From Corallincola platygyrae (GTDB lineage: Bacteria; Pseudomonadota; Gammaproteobacteria; Enterobacterales; Neiellaceae): DNA of 64,000 bases. A program made the translations under genes and the position numbers. The stretch's first letter is position 1. Each line of letters opens with the position of its first letter. The notes beneath the pieces were generated by a model that was not told the origin of the DNA, made no database searches, and worked only from the letters and a program-made list of their open reading frames with translations. Shown here piece by piece: positions 33,916 to 43,084 of the stretch. The stretch is taken from positions 1 through 64,000 of the forward strand of contig NZ_BAABLI010000017.1 in assembly GCF_039544265.1 (NCBI RefSeq), read 5' to 3'.

Positions 33916-35039
33916 TGCCTGGCCTCTAGTGAAACGTAGCTGTCAGCCAGAGACTCAGCCGCATTGCTGACATCGTATCTGTCACAGGCAGTCTGAGCAT
34001 AATCCTCAAACACTTGCCGTTTCTCCGGCTGCAGCATCAACTCTTTGATCGCATCAGCAATTTGATTTGCACTACGCGGTTCCGTTTGCCAGGCTGGCGT
34101 GTCTTTGAGCACCTCACGTAAGCCGATGCAGTTGGTCGCGACCAGAGGCACACCTGCGCACAAAGCTTCCATTGCCAGCAGACCACAGGCCTCCCAAAGT
34201 GAGGGCATCGCCATCATGTCCAAGCCTTTCATAGAGCCACCCACATTGTCTGTGTATGGGTGGAAAAAGAAATAGTCTTGCAGGTCCTTGGCTTCAATAA
34301 ATGCCCTATCTTCCCTAACAAATCCGCCCATACCGCCAAATGCGACTACCAGAGGCTTTTTCGGCAGCGAGTCATCTTTAGACAGAGTTTCTATTGCTTC
34401 AATCAGGTAACGAAAGCCTTTCTGAGACATAAATCGTCCCATAAATCCGATCAGGAAGCGGTCTTTACATTGCGGCGATTCCTCGCCTAAATCTACCGCA
34501 ACGGCCTCTTTAAAATGCTGGGAGTTGACACCATTGAGGATCGGTTTGACCGGTGCGCCACGCATTCCAGGCAAAAATTCATACAGGTTTTGTTCGCAGT
34601 CTTCGCTTACTGTCAGGAGTTGGTCGGTTTGTCGGAAAAGTCGAGTGAGAGCCCACTTCTTGAAAGGGGCATACCAGTGCCGAAACTGGCCCGGCTGAAA
34701 CACATCGTGTACGGTCAAGATATGTTTTTTACCTGCCAGCTTAGCTGGCATCACCGCCGCCACAGCCGACGTGAATCCGTGCGAGTGCACCAGGCTGTAC
34801 TCTTGTTCAGACAACGCCTGTTTTGTTGCTTTCATCAAGCCTTTCAGGCTGTTCTCTGCCACTTTCAGGCTAAATCGCGAGTCTGGCAGGTGTTCACCAA
34901 AATAACGTGAGAAATCCAGATCTGGCGCGACAATGGTGAAGTGATAATCTTCAAAGTAAGGGGTCTGGTAAACGTACCTAAGGTAATTGCGAATGCCACT
35001 GATTGGCCAGCGAACCACTAACAACACAGACTTTTTCAT
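33912..35039 (-). CDS. Family-4/1 glycosyltransferase
   Basis: This encodes 375 aa with a GT-B fold. The N-terminal domain has YSLVHSHGFTSAVAAVMPAK and HILTVHDVF. The C-terminal domain has FLIGFMGRFMSQKGFRYLIEA and the nucleotide-sugar site MPSLWEACGLLAMEALCAGVPLVAT (E-x7-E). It overlaps the O-antigen-ligase-like gene and the flippase by 4 bp on each side. Confidence 0.92.
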   Translation of the reverse strand: MKKSVLLVVRWPISGIRNYLRYVYQTPYFEDYHFTIVAPDLDFSRYFGEHLPDSRFSLKVAENSLKGLMKATKQALSEQEYSLVHSHGFTSAVAAVMPAKLAGKKHILTVHDVFQPGQFRHWYAPFKKWALTRLFRQTDQLLTVSEDCEQNLYEFLPGMRGAPVKPILNGVNSQHFKEAVAVDLGEESPQCKDRFLIGFMGRFMSQKGFRYLIEAIETLSKDDSLPKKPLVVAFGGMGGFVREDRAFIEAKDLQDYFFFHPYTDNVGGSMKGLDMMAMPSLWEACGLLAMEALCAGVPLVATNCIGLREVLKDTPAWQTEPRSANQIADAIKELMLQPEKRQVFEDYAQTACDRYDVSNAAESLADSYVSLEARQ

Positions 35040-36388
35040 AAGGTCCCTTTTACTGACTCTGGTTCGCCATCGTCTTCCTGTTTGATCCGTTCAAGTTTAC
35101 GCTCAGTCAACAGCATCATGGCAGCGCACAAGCCGCCAAACAGGTACCAGTAGTACACTGACAATCCCCAATAGTTGATGCTGTAGACCACATACATCCA
35201 GAAACAGGCGCGCATTGCATTGGATAGATCGGTTTCAAACGCCAGCTTTTCAGCCAGCGCTTCATCCTCAACGATTTTCTCAGTTTGTTCCTGCAACCGT
35301 TTGAAATTCATGTAAATACTATGCAAAAAGCGCATAAACAGGATAAAGCCAACAATGCCGATCTCAATCACCAGCTCAGCATAAAGGCTGTGCGAAGCCT
35401 GTGCCCTGCCAAACTTGTGGTATTTAGCTTCATTGGTGGTGCCCACCCCGTGACCAAACAGGGGGTAATCCATGGCCAGCTTTAATTCATCAACAATACC
35501 AGACAAACGTCCCGACGCTGAGCCAGATCCCCGCACATCAGCACCTGTCAGCGATAGATAGCGGTCCTTCTGAACATCGCTCATCTGGCTCCAACCAGCC
35601 ACCGCCACAACGAACCCAATTGCAATTAACAAAGGCTTCTTACTCGACTGCTTGAAGATAAACCAGAGTACTACCAGCAAAGCAATAAATGCCCCGCGAC
35701 TCATAGTAAGCACTAGCGCCCAGAGCAAAACACCCAGCAAAGCAAAGTAGATAAGCTTGAGCAACCAGCCTTTTTTGATCAGCAGGTAGTGCAGAAAAGG
35801 CACCAGGGTCGCAATCACAAAGCCCAGTTCGTTACTGTTAATCACGTCATGCGGCGCACCCGCCAAGCGATACTGAGACGCGCCGCCCATGAAAGTACTG
35901 CTACCCCAATAGCCTTGGGTAATGTTCAGGTAAAGCGGCTCCAGAACACGGAACAACTGCGTACCCAGAAAGAAGATCAGAAACCACTTCAAACGTTTGT
36001 CAGTATCGACAATCAGCAGCGTAAAATAGAAGAATACAAATGCCTTGATGAACTCCTGACTATTGTCGCGCAGGGCACTGCCCGGCCATTTCACCAAGGG
36101 CATGGTAATAAAGATGTAAAGCAGCAAAATCCCCAACGCTTTTGCTGTCGGGCTTTGCAGTTTTTCTTTCAACCGCCCAAGGTTAAACAGCAGCAATAGG
36201 GAGATAAGTCCAACCAATAGCAATGTTGGACGGATCTGGCTCACGCCGGGAATTCGGGCTGACACCCTTACAAAGAAATCCAGGGTGAATACCAGATATA
36301 GAAAAAACACCAAAGATGGCACTGGCGCGCTGTATATCTTCTGCCCCAATCGAGCACCAAATTTAGCAGGAGCCGCAGCTATGTTCAT
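35036..36388 (-). CDS. O-antigen ligase/polymerase-like membrane protein (Wzy/WaaL type)
   Basis: This encodes 450 aa with about 11 membrane helices. The large periplasmic loop before GHGVGTTNEAKYHKFGRAQASHSLYAELVIEIG carries the Wzy_C signature, the G-x-G followed by a conserved H-S-x-Y. The match is to the putative O-glycosylation ligases of exosortase-A loci (TIGR03097 type). It may polymerise the repeat unit or transfer glycan to a protein; sequence cannot tell which. The C-terminus (ERIKQEDDGEPESVKGTL) is cytoplasmic and charged. Confidence 0.9.
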   Translation of the reverse strand: MNIAAAPAKFGARLGQKIYSAPVPSLVFFLYLVFTLDFFVRVSARIPGVSQIRPTLLLVGLISLLLLFNLGRLKEKLQSPTAKALGILLLYIFITMPLVKWPGSALRDNSQEFIKAFVFFYFTLLIVDTDKRLKWFLIFFLGTQLFRVLEPLYLNITQGYWGSSTFMGGASQYRLAGAPHDVINSNELGFVIATLVPFLHYLLIKKGWLLKLIYFALLGVLLWALVLTMSRGAFIALLVVLWFIFKQSSKKPLLIAIGFVVAVAGWSQMSDVQKDRYLSLTGADVRGSGSASGRLSGIVDELKLAMDYPLFGHGVGTTNEAKYHKFGRAQASHSLYAELVIEIGIVGFILFMRFLHSIYMNFKRLQEQTEKIVEDEALAEKLAFETDLSNAMRACFWMYVVYSINYWGLSVYYWYLFGGLCAAMMLLTERKLERIKQEDDGEPESVKGTL

Positions 36389-37437
36389 GACTGCAACTCC
36401 TTAATCCTTTTGAGCTGACCAGACTGAGTTAAGCGCTTAGAAAGCCACTGCACGCCATAGACGATTTTATTGAACTGAAATGGATTGGTAGTTACCGAGA
36501 ATCGTGGCAGGGCAAAAGTATCGTGGAAAGTGACGTAATAACAGTGTGCTGCCACAGCACAGTCAAAGCCGGCGTCAGCAACTGCAGAAGCGACTTGAGG
36601 AGTAAAGTCTTCGGGCTGTCCGTTTGGGTAGCAAAAGTGTTTCACCTCAATACCCAGTTGTTGCTCCAACCGCGCCTTGCTCTGCTTCACCTCTTCTATT
36701 GCCTGGGGAAGGGAGATGCCACTTAAAGTGGGGTGCATAACCGTATGAGCACCGACATCTACCACCCCTGAATCAGCCATCTCTTTTAACTCTTGCCAGC
36801 TAACCGCTTCATAGTGTGGCGGCGCATGTTCGTTGATCTCATGGCCATTCATCGCAGCGGCTTGCTGCAACCATTGGAACTTAGCAGCAAGATCCATCGG
36901 CATAAGAAATCGGTTCAAGTGATGCCATGCTGATCGCTTTTCAGTGCAACGGGAGAGCTCTTGCGTCAGATGCTCTGGTGTGGACTCTGGCCACTGCGCC
37001 GTTGCCGGAGAGACGTGCTCCAGAAGGTCACTAAGCATATCCGGCCACAACCAGGTCTTGCCGTCGACAAAACCACTGGTAACAAAGAAGCTGACTGGCA
37101 CATTGGCTGCTTTAAACTCGGGAAAAGCGTAGCGATAAAAGTCTCGATATCCGTCATCAACGGTCAGCACTATCGCATGTTCAGGCAGGGCCTTACCTTC
37201 GTTGAGTGCTTTTGCAACATCAGCTAGCGGCACGACATTAAATTCTTTCTTTAATTGAGCCAATTGGCTGCGCAGTGCTGCCACATCCATGTAGCCACGC
37301 TTGGGCTCAGCACAAAACCTGTGGTACATCAGGATCCTAGGTCGATGACGCACTAACCAACGGGCAACACGATAACCACCCATTGCAGAGAGCATGCGTA
37401 CCAGGGAGGATTTACTTTTTTTTAGCTGACGGACCAT
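36385..37437 (-). CDS. Polysaccharide deacetylase (NodB homology, CE4)
   Basis: This encodes 350 aa. NodB motifs: VLTVDDGYRDFYRYAFPEF (metal-binding Asp pair), DVGAHTVMHPTLSG (H-x3-H-type motif 2) and CYPNGQ near the C-terminal third. It starts with a basic stretch and no clear signal peptide, so it may act in the cytoplasm or on the carrier-linked unit. It is distinct from the DUF3473-type deacetylase at 53025. Confidence 0.9.
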   Translation of the reverse strand: MVRQLKKSKSSLVRMLSAMGGYRVARWLVRHRPRILMYHRFCAEPKRGYMDVAALRSQLAQLKKEFNVVPLADVAKALNEGKALPEHAIVLTVDDGYRDFYRYAFPEFKAANVPVSFFVTSGFVDGKTWLWPDMLSDLLEHVSPATAQWPESTPEHLTQELSRCTEKRSAWHHLNRFLMPMDLAAKFQWLQQAAAMNGHEINEHAPPHYEAVSWQELKEMADSGVVDVGAHTVMHPTLSGISLPQAIEEVKQSKARLEQQLGIEVKHFCYPNGQPEDFTPQVASAVADAGFDCAVAAHCYYVTFHDTFALPRFSVTTNPFQFNKIVYGVQWLSKRLTQSGQLKRIKELQS

Positions 37438-37438
37438 A

Positions 37439-38533
37439 TCAACATTCTCCCTGCAGCATTTGCTGATAGAGTGCTTCGTGTCTGTTCAACATGTTTGGCA
37501 TAGAAAAACGGGTGGCGACACTGCGACGCGCCCCGTCGCTTAACCGCTGATAAAAATCCTGGTCGGACAATATTGAACGGATATGGCCAGTGAGAGCTTC
37601 AACATCACCCACTTCGTACAGGAAGCCATTATCGCCATCGACAATGATCTCCGGATTTCCGCCCGTGCGACTACAAACAACGGGTTTGCCCCATTGCAGG
37701 TATTCAATAATGGCGTTGGAAAACCCTTCAGATTCGCTGCACAGCAAGGCGATATCAAAGCGGCGGATATAGTTCTGAGGTGCTTTTTGGCCGCCAACAC
37801 AATGAAGTTGGTCTGCCACCCCCAGCTCTTTCGCTTGTTGCTGGAGCAGGCCTGGCTCACCAGCACCGACAATCACCAACTGCAACGCTGGAAATTCGCG
37901 CTGCAGCGCACCCAATGCGGAAACAGCATCCTGCATGCGCTTGATAGGCCGAATGTTCGCAACAATTCCAAGCACCGGCCCCTCAGGTATCTCGACCTCT
38001 GATTCTGCTTCTGCTGGCGGCAGGTAACCGTTATAGATCACATGAACCCGCTTTGCAGGAATCAACTCCTGAGTGGACGTTTGTTTACCTACGGCTTCAC
38101 TGTTAACCACAGCAGCGTCAACCCAACGTCGATTCCAACGAAGCAACTTGAGTAGCTTATCGGAGTACCAAAAACCCATATCTCGACGTGAAATCAGCAC
38201 CCGACAGCCCGCGAGTTTTAGAAACAGCGGCGCGATAACTGAAACGTCGTTGAAAAACGTCTGGACCAGCTGAGTTTTCTGGCGCTTGAGTTGACGGCCT
38301 AATTGGAACATTTTCCAAAATGTCGCGGGGGATGCCATGCGAGTAACATTGAGTATCTCAACTTCCACTCCAAGACTGCCACTAGCGAGAAAACCACTGC
38401 CTCGCAGCGCATAGACGCGTACGTTATGGCCTCGTTCAGCCATCCCCTGCACCAACTTGATAAACTGCCCTTCGGTACCCGCATTAGGGTTCCCCAAGGT
38501 ATCAATCAGGTATGCAATATTGAGCTTGTCCAT
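37439..38533 (-). CDS. Family-4 glycosyltransferase
   Basis: This encodes 364 aa with a GT-B fold. N-terminus: IAYLIDTLGNPNAGTEGQFI, with the G-T-E-x-Q donor/acceptor loop. C-terminal domain: PVLGIVANIRPIKRMQDAVS and the E-x7-E site SESEGFSNAIIEYLQWGKPV. Sequence is compatible with the XrtA-associated sugar transferases. It lies one base from the deacetylase gene. Confidence 0.92.
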   Translation of the reverse strand: MDKLNIAYLIDTLGNPNAGTEGQFIKLVQGMAERGHNVRVYALRGSGFLASGSLGVEVEILNVTRMASPATFWKMFQLGRQLKRQKTQLVQTFFNDVSVIAPLFLKLAGCRVLISRRDMGFWYSDKLLKLLRWNRRWVDAAVVNSEAVGKQTSTQELIPAKRVHVIYNGYLPPAEAESEVEIPEGPVLGIVANIRPIKRMQDAVSALGALQREFPALQLVIVGAGEPGLLQQQAKELGVADQLHCVGGQKAPQNYIRRFDIALLCSESEGFSNAIIEYLQWGKPVVCSRTGGNPEIIVDGDNGFLYEVGDVEALTGHIRSILSDQDFYQRLSDGARRSVATRFSMPNMLNRHEALYQQMLQGEC

Positions 38534-38555
38534 GGATCAACAACTTCCTGCGAGC

Positions 38556-39434
38556 CTAGTAGGCCACTTCCTTGCGAGTAATGATTCGAGTGGCCCTTGC
38601 CGGGTCCAATAGACCTGCCATTAACAAGTGACCAATTGCAGCTAGCCATTGACCGCCCTGTTTGCGGCATTGATACAGACGGTAATGCAAAACGGCTTTG
38701 CGCTGGCGTATGACGCCGTTGGGATAGCCAAAACGTTTAACCGCTTTATCAAGAATATAGAAGCCATTCTGCCAGCGAATATGCTTACGTTTGCTGCTGA
38801 TGGAGTCAGGATGACGGCGGTAGAAAAATAGGGGAAGATCCAGATATGCCATCTTAGTAACCTCAGCAACCCGGATCGCCATATCATGATCCTGTGCTGC
38901 TCGCAGCGACTCATCGAACTCCCCCACCTGAGTCATAATATCCCTGCGCAATACCGCGTTGTTTGGCAGCAGGAAGTAGCAGTCGATCAGCACACGTGAG
39001 GGTTCGTTAAGCTCCTGATGACCCTCGCGATAAATCGGATAGATAGGCTTGTTCTCCGGATCCACTGCAAATCCATTGCTATAGACCAGGCCAATATCCT
39101 GATGCTGCTGCAGATAACCAACCAGAGTTTCCAGTTTTTCCGGAGCCCAATAATCATCACTGTCGAGAATAGCGAGATATTCGCCACTGGCATGACGAAG
39201 GCCGACATTGATAGCCGCGGCCTGACCTTTATTGACACGCCCCGGATGCTCCAGGACGGTCAGACGCTCATCCTGATAGGCATCGAGGATGGCTCGCGTG
39301 TCATCACTGCTGCCGTCGTCGACCACAATGAGCTCAAGATCAGTCAGAGTCTGGTTGAGTACAGAATCTACGGTGTGAGCAATATAGCTGTCCCGGTTAT
39401 AGGCGGGAATGATCACAGATACCAACACTGACAC
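38556..39434 (-). CDS. Family-2 glycosyltransferase
   Basis: This encodes 292 aa from GTG 39434, which has AAGGAG 6 nt upstream; an in-frame TTG at 39440 does not. GT-A motifs: VSVIIPAYNRDSYIAHTVD, ELIVVDDGSSDDT and YLAILDSDDYWAPEKL (DXD). It is the first gene downstream of the 14-bp hairpin at 39463-39498, and therefore starts a possible sub-operon. Confidence 0.92.
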   Translation of the reverse strand: MSVLVSVIIPAYNRDSYIAHTVDSVLNQTLTDLELIVVDDGSSDDTRAILDAYQDERLTVLEHPGRVNKGQAAAINVGLRHASGEYLAILDSDDYWAPEKLETLVGYLQQHQDIGLVYSNGFAVDPENKPIYPIYREGHQELNEPSRVLIDCYFLLPNNAVLRRDIMTQVGEFDESLRAAQDHDMAIRVAEVTKMAYLDLPLFFYRRHPDSISSKRKHIRWQNGFYILDKAVKRFGYPNGVIRQRKAVLHYRLYQCRKQGGQWLAAIGHLLMAGLLDPARATRIITRKEVAY

Positions 39435-39462
39435 GCACAACTCCTTTTAATGCCGCTCCAGT

Positions 39463-39503
39463 ATGCATCAGGCCCGACTAAATACGGGCCTGATGCATTT
39501 TTA
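39463..39503. other. 14-bp perfect hairpin inside the minus-strand EPS operon
   Basis: ATGCATCAGGCCCG (39463-39476) pairs with CGGGCCTGATGCAT (39485-39498) around ACTAAATA. On the plus strand TTTTT follows, which makes it terminator-like, but no plus-strand gene ends here. On the minus strand, the direction of transcription, no U-run follows. It may be an mRNA-stabilising or attenuating element 31 nt after the 39529 stop. Confidence 0.75.
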
Positions 39504-39528
39504 ACATTATGATAACAGCAGCTGAAAG

Positions 39529-40917
39529 CTAATTAAACTCAACTGGGCTGGGCTTTGCCTTACAGTCCAGGCACAACTTGAATCCGGTTTCATTAACCAG
39601 ATTGCCTTTGTCAAACACGTAAACAAACAGTGAGCCAGTAACCTTCTCGAAGCTGCCTTGATCAAGGTTGAAGCTGATGTTTGTTGGCGTCCATTCGGTG
39701 GGCAACTGGATCTCAGCATGTTTCACTTCTGACCAGTTAGGTGCGTCACCAATCATGATGCGCTGGAAGGTATAATCCAGGTAAATCTCGGAAACATCAG
39801 TCTGCTGCAGGTACTGCACCTTGCCGTCAAACCCAATCAGACCAATGTTAGCGCTGAAATTCGGATCTTCTTTCACATCAATCATCTGGATGTCGTGGTT
39901 GACTTCATTGTCCACCAACGCAACCAGCTGACGCGTATCCAGGTTGCCCCATACTTCCATATGGGTCCATTTTCCTGAGACACCTATCCAGTCGGTATAT
40001 GAACGTCCACCCATACCGCTCATTTCGTCGTTGGTCCAGGAGATACGCAGGTTTTCGCCACCGGGGTTATCCCAAACACGAATAAACTTGTTAGAACCGT
40101 AACTTTTCTCCTGGTCGAGGATAGTTGCAGTCACTTGATCACCAGAAGGACGAATCGTCTGGATCAAACGCCCCAGGTCTTCTGTCTTCTTGGCATCGTC
40201 AATATCGATATGTACCACTTCACGGCGCCCGTCAGCATCCTCGATCACCTCATAGTGAAGCAGACGCGCCGTCTTATCGGGTTTCTTGCCGGTGGTATCG
40301 ATGACCAGCACCTCTTCACCCACATCTTCAGGCGCGCCGGTTTCAAACATGCCGCCTTCAGGTGGAGAAATAACGTGTTGGTAGTAGTTCTGTGGATGTG
40401 CTTTTACTCGCATCCACCAAGAGATATAGAAGTGGCGAGCTCCTCTTACCGTGTTCGCACCAGATATAGCCCTTGGCCAGCCAAGATAAGACTTAATGCC
40501 TGGCATAGAGTAATAGGCCGAGAGATGTTCGGTACGTGCCGTGCTTCGCTCGATTCGCGGCGGCACCCCATCCCAGTTATATTCACTGGATTTGGTCCAG
40601 AGCGCATCAGGGTCCACGTTGTCCCTGACAATATCTGCACCATTGGCATAGCTGGTGTAATGGTCATTAGGTACCCCATTTTCATACACCAGATCGGTTT
40701 TATCATACAATTTTGGCGCTGCTTGATCTTTCTCACCAAAGCCACTGCCCATGACAGTGATTTTAACGCCTTGCTGAATATCATCGCCTTCGACTTGAAC
40801 GCTGTTGATGGTCGGAGCCGCATTCACCACTCCGGTCATTAACGTCAGGACCAGTGTGCAACTGCATACATGCCACGCCCGGTCCTTTAACCCACTCAAT
40901 GGACCCATAGTTATCAC
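39529..40917 (-). CDS. Exported protein of unknown function with IPT/TIG-like start and beta-rich body
   Basis: This encodes 462 aa. A signal peptide is present: CSCTLVLTLMTGVVNAAPT. Mature residues about 33-60 (TINSVQVEGDDIQQGVKITV then GSGFGEK) look like an IPT/TIG immunoglobulin-like strand pair. The long remainder is beta-rich with many aromatics: HFYISWWMRVKAHPQNYYQH, NKFIRVWDNPGGENLRISW and KWTHMEVWGNLDTRQLV. This is the kind of pattern seen in concanavalin-like lectin or polysaccharide-lyase jelly rolls (inference). Two C-terminal cysteines (LCLDCK). It sits in the middle of the glycosyltransferase block, so it probably binds or trims the polymer in the periplasm or outside. No PEP-CTERM tail. 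Confidence 0.8.
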   Translation of the reverse strand: MITMGPLSGLKDRAWHVCSCTLVLTLMTGVVNAAPTINSVQVEGDDIQQGVKITVMGSGFGEKDQAAPKLYDKTDLVYENGVPNDHYTSYANGADIVRDNVDPDALWTKSSEYNWDGVPPRIERSTARTEHLSAYYSMPGIKSYLGWPRAISGANTVRGARHFYISWWMRVKAHPQNYYQHVISPPEGGMFETGAPEDVGEEVLVIDTTGKKPDKTARLLHYEVIEDADGRREVVHIDIDDAKKTEDLGRLIQTIRPSGDQVTATILDQEKSYGSNKFIRVWDNPGGENLRISWTNDEMSGMGGRSYTDWIGVSGKWTHMEVWGNLDTRQLVALVDNEVNHDIQMIDVKEDPNFSANIGLIGFDGKVQYLQQTDVSEIYLDYTFQRIMIGDAPNWSEVKHAEIQLPTEWTPTNISFNLDQGSFEKVTGSLFVYVFDKGNLVNETGFKLCLDCKAKPSPVEFN

Positions 40918-40972
40918 CTACATCCTGTCTCTACTTATGCTCAGTTTAGCAAAGCATCACCAACTCGCGGCT

Positions 40973-43057
40973 TCAACTTCGCGGTTTTTGTGTAATCCAT
41001 TCGACGGCTTGAAGTGCATCAAAAGACGCCTCTTCCAATTGCCAATCAATGTCGTTGCTCTTTTCAAATCCTGCATTGGCGAACAGCTGTGCACAAGGCA
41101 GGTTTCTGTCACTGGCGACATAGCGCCCAGTTACTGCTGAAACATCAGCAGCTTGGGCTAATTTCACAACCTGATGCAACATGGCAAGCTCGAGATTAAA
41201 GCCCATCGCGCGGCAGCTCATTATGAAATTAGCGATATACCAAGTATTGTCCTTACACTCGATCACAGCCACACAAACAATACCCAGCTCCCCAAATTTA
41301 TCGCCCAGCTCAGCCACAAAAATCCGGAAATTAGGGCTTGTCATCATCTCTGCCAATTCTGATTTGTCATAACGAATGGTAGTAGTATTGAACTGGTTGG
41401 TTCGTGACACTAACTCACTGACGCGATCGAGATCTTTATCCAGCGCCTCGCTGAAGCGCATCGTTAGTCCAAGAGAAGCCATCATCGCCGGATAGTCTAA
41501 CTGACCACCCATACTCTGTTTCCGCGCCACTTGTTGCTGATACATCTCGGTACGCTTGCTGGCTTCTTCAGTTTGCTGAGTATTGGGAAACTCAAACAGT
41601 AGTTCGAGGGACTGCCAAACCCAATCAGCTTCAGCATCCAGGCACACCACATCGGGGAGTTCGTTAGCAACTAACTCACGCTCAACCGGGTTGTCATCGA
41701 TAAACACAAAACTGTTTAGCCCAAGATTAAGCTCATGAGCCACTTCAGCGATATTCTGTGGCTTCATCTGCCAGTTGATCTTAGTTGCAGCAAAATCTTC
41801 AGGCTGCAGCGTCATCTCCTGCCAACGTATGTTTTCCTCGCTGTTTTTGCTTACAGCAATTAGCAATAGACCCGCGTTTTTCAGTTCTCTTAGCAGCTTT
41901 TGTCGGCCATGAAATTGTTCTACCTCTTCATCCGCCATCACGCCTCGCCAAAGCGTATTATCAAAATCGAGCAACAATGCCTTGGTTTTCTTAAGGTGCT
42001 GAAATGCCCGAATTGGCTTCAGATATTGAGGTGAGAGCATCTGACCAAATGCAGACGTATGAGCCATAGTGCGGAGTGCTTTTGGCAACAAATTTTTGGA
42101 TGCCGGACGCCAGCCATACTGGTTTACCGCTTGCCATTCATCGATTAACAGGCAATTTTCAGTATGTTCTGCCAGATCACCTAACCCCTGATTAAGCAGC
42201 GCCATTAAACGCTTTCGACCTCTGGAGAGAGGAGGCAAAACCGGCAGGTGATGGCGCCAACGGGTCAGCGGCAAGCCACTTACGTTATGCAGTAGCACCG
42301 GCACATTGGTTAGCTTGCGCAGCTCAGCGATAAAATCCCTCGCTTGCGCCAGCAGCATGTCGACTCTGGACTGCAGGCCATCTTGATCGAGTTGGTCAGC
42401 TTCTCGCAGGACTAACGAATAAGCCGGGATGCCAGAAAAGCTAAAAAAGCTGATACCGATAAGATCAACCTGATTAACAGACAGAAAAGCTTTCACATCA
42501 TCCAGAGACAAGCCTCGCTGCTGCGCATTACTGAAGTAAATACAACGCATATCCAAAGCGATATTCTGCTGAGCGCATAACGCAGGCAGAAACACGCGGA
42601 TCTCGTTCATTAGACAGTCACCTAATGCCAGCAGTGATACAGGCAGCTCTGATGCTCGCAGCAACGGAGCATGCAGCTCCTGCCAATACTGTTCCAGTAC
42701 GGCTTCTTCAGGAGGCGCCAGAGACAATGTCTTTCTCAGGGATGCCAGATCCTGATTTAATAGCTGCTGGAAAAATTCAGCACGACGAGACATGGCCTCG
42801 CGATGAGGGGCATACCTGAGGCGTTCATCCAGATAGATGGCTGACATAGTCTGGTCGCCACCCAAACAGCGACACAACAGCTCGACCAAGGGCGCAAGAA
42901 AACGCTCTGTCAGCCGCTCTCGATCACCTTCTCTGACACCAGAGATCTGCCAGTTGGCAACCCATGATGGAGAAAACTGATGTTCATACCAGGCTTGCAC
43001 CAATGCTGGCTTGGCGGCTCGGATCTTATCGGCCAATTGCGGTGCCGCAAGTTCCAT
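40973..43057 (-). CDS. FkbH-like HAD-IIIC phosphatase with C-terminal GNAT-like domain
   Basis: This encodes 694 aa. The middle carries the HAD nucleophile motif TKALLLDFDNTLWRGVMADE, followed by LLIAVSKNSEENI and FVFIDDNPVERELVANELPD. The C-terminal part (RVSELVSRTNQFNTTTIRYD, NFIMSCRAMGFNLELAMLHQV) is the GNAT-like tail usual in FkbH proteins. The N-terminal 320 residues are an SGNH/FkbH N-domain-like region (VDLIGISFFSFSGIPAYSLV). Known FkbH proteins make glyceryl-carrier-protein; no carrier protein is recognisable here, so the acyl acceptor is unclear. It is followed 55 bp downstream by the exported protein. Confidence 0.88.
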   Translation of the reverse strand: MELAAPQLADKIRAAKPALVQAWYEHQFSPSWVANWQISGVREGDRERLTERFLAPLVELLCRCLGGDQTMSAIYLDERLRYAPHREAMSRRAEFFQQLLNQDLASLRKTLSLAPPEEAVLEQYWQELHAPLLRASELPVSLLALGDCLMNEIRVFLPALCAQQNIALDMRCIYFSNAQQRGLSLDDVKAFLSVNQVDLIGISFFSFSGIPAYSLVLREADQLDQDGLQSRVDMLLAQARDFIAELRKLTNVPVLLHNVSGLPLTRWRHHLPVLPPLSRGRKRLMALLNQGLGDLAEHTENCLLIDEWQAVNQYGWRPASKNLLPKALRTMAHTSAFGQMLSPQYLKPIRAFQHLKKTKALLLDFDNTLWRGVMADEEVEQFHGRQKLLRELKNAGLLLIAVSKNSEENIRWQEMTLQPEDFAATKINWQMKPQNIAEVAHELNLGLNSFVFIDDNPVERELVANELPDVVCLDAEADWVWQSLELLFEFPNTQQTEEASKRTEMYQQQVARKQSMGGQLDYPAMMASLGLTMRFSEALDKDLDRVSELVSRTNQFNTTTIRYDKSELAEMMTSPNFRIFVAELGDKFGELGIVCVAVIECKDNTWYIANFIMSCRAMGFNLELAMLHQVVKLAQAADVSAVTGRYVASDRNLPCAQLFANAGFEKSNDIDWQLEEASFDALQAVEWITQKPRS

Positions 43058-43084
43058 CTTTCACCTCTTCCTATTTGCTTACGC

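Noticed and set aside
40135..40842. 235-aa plus-strand reading frame
   Set aside because: Lies entirely inside the exported-protein gene on the opposite strand, has no ribosome-binding site or recognisable motif, and its composition (many R, H) is typical of an antisense shadow.
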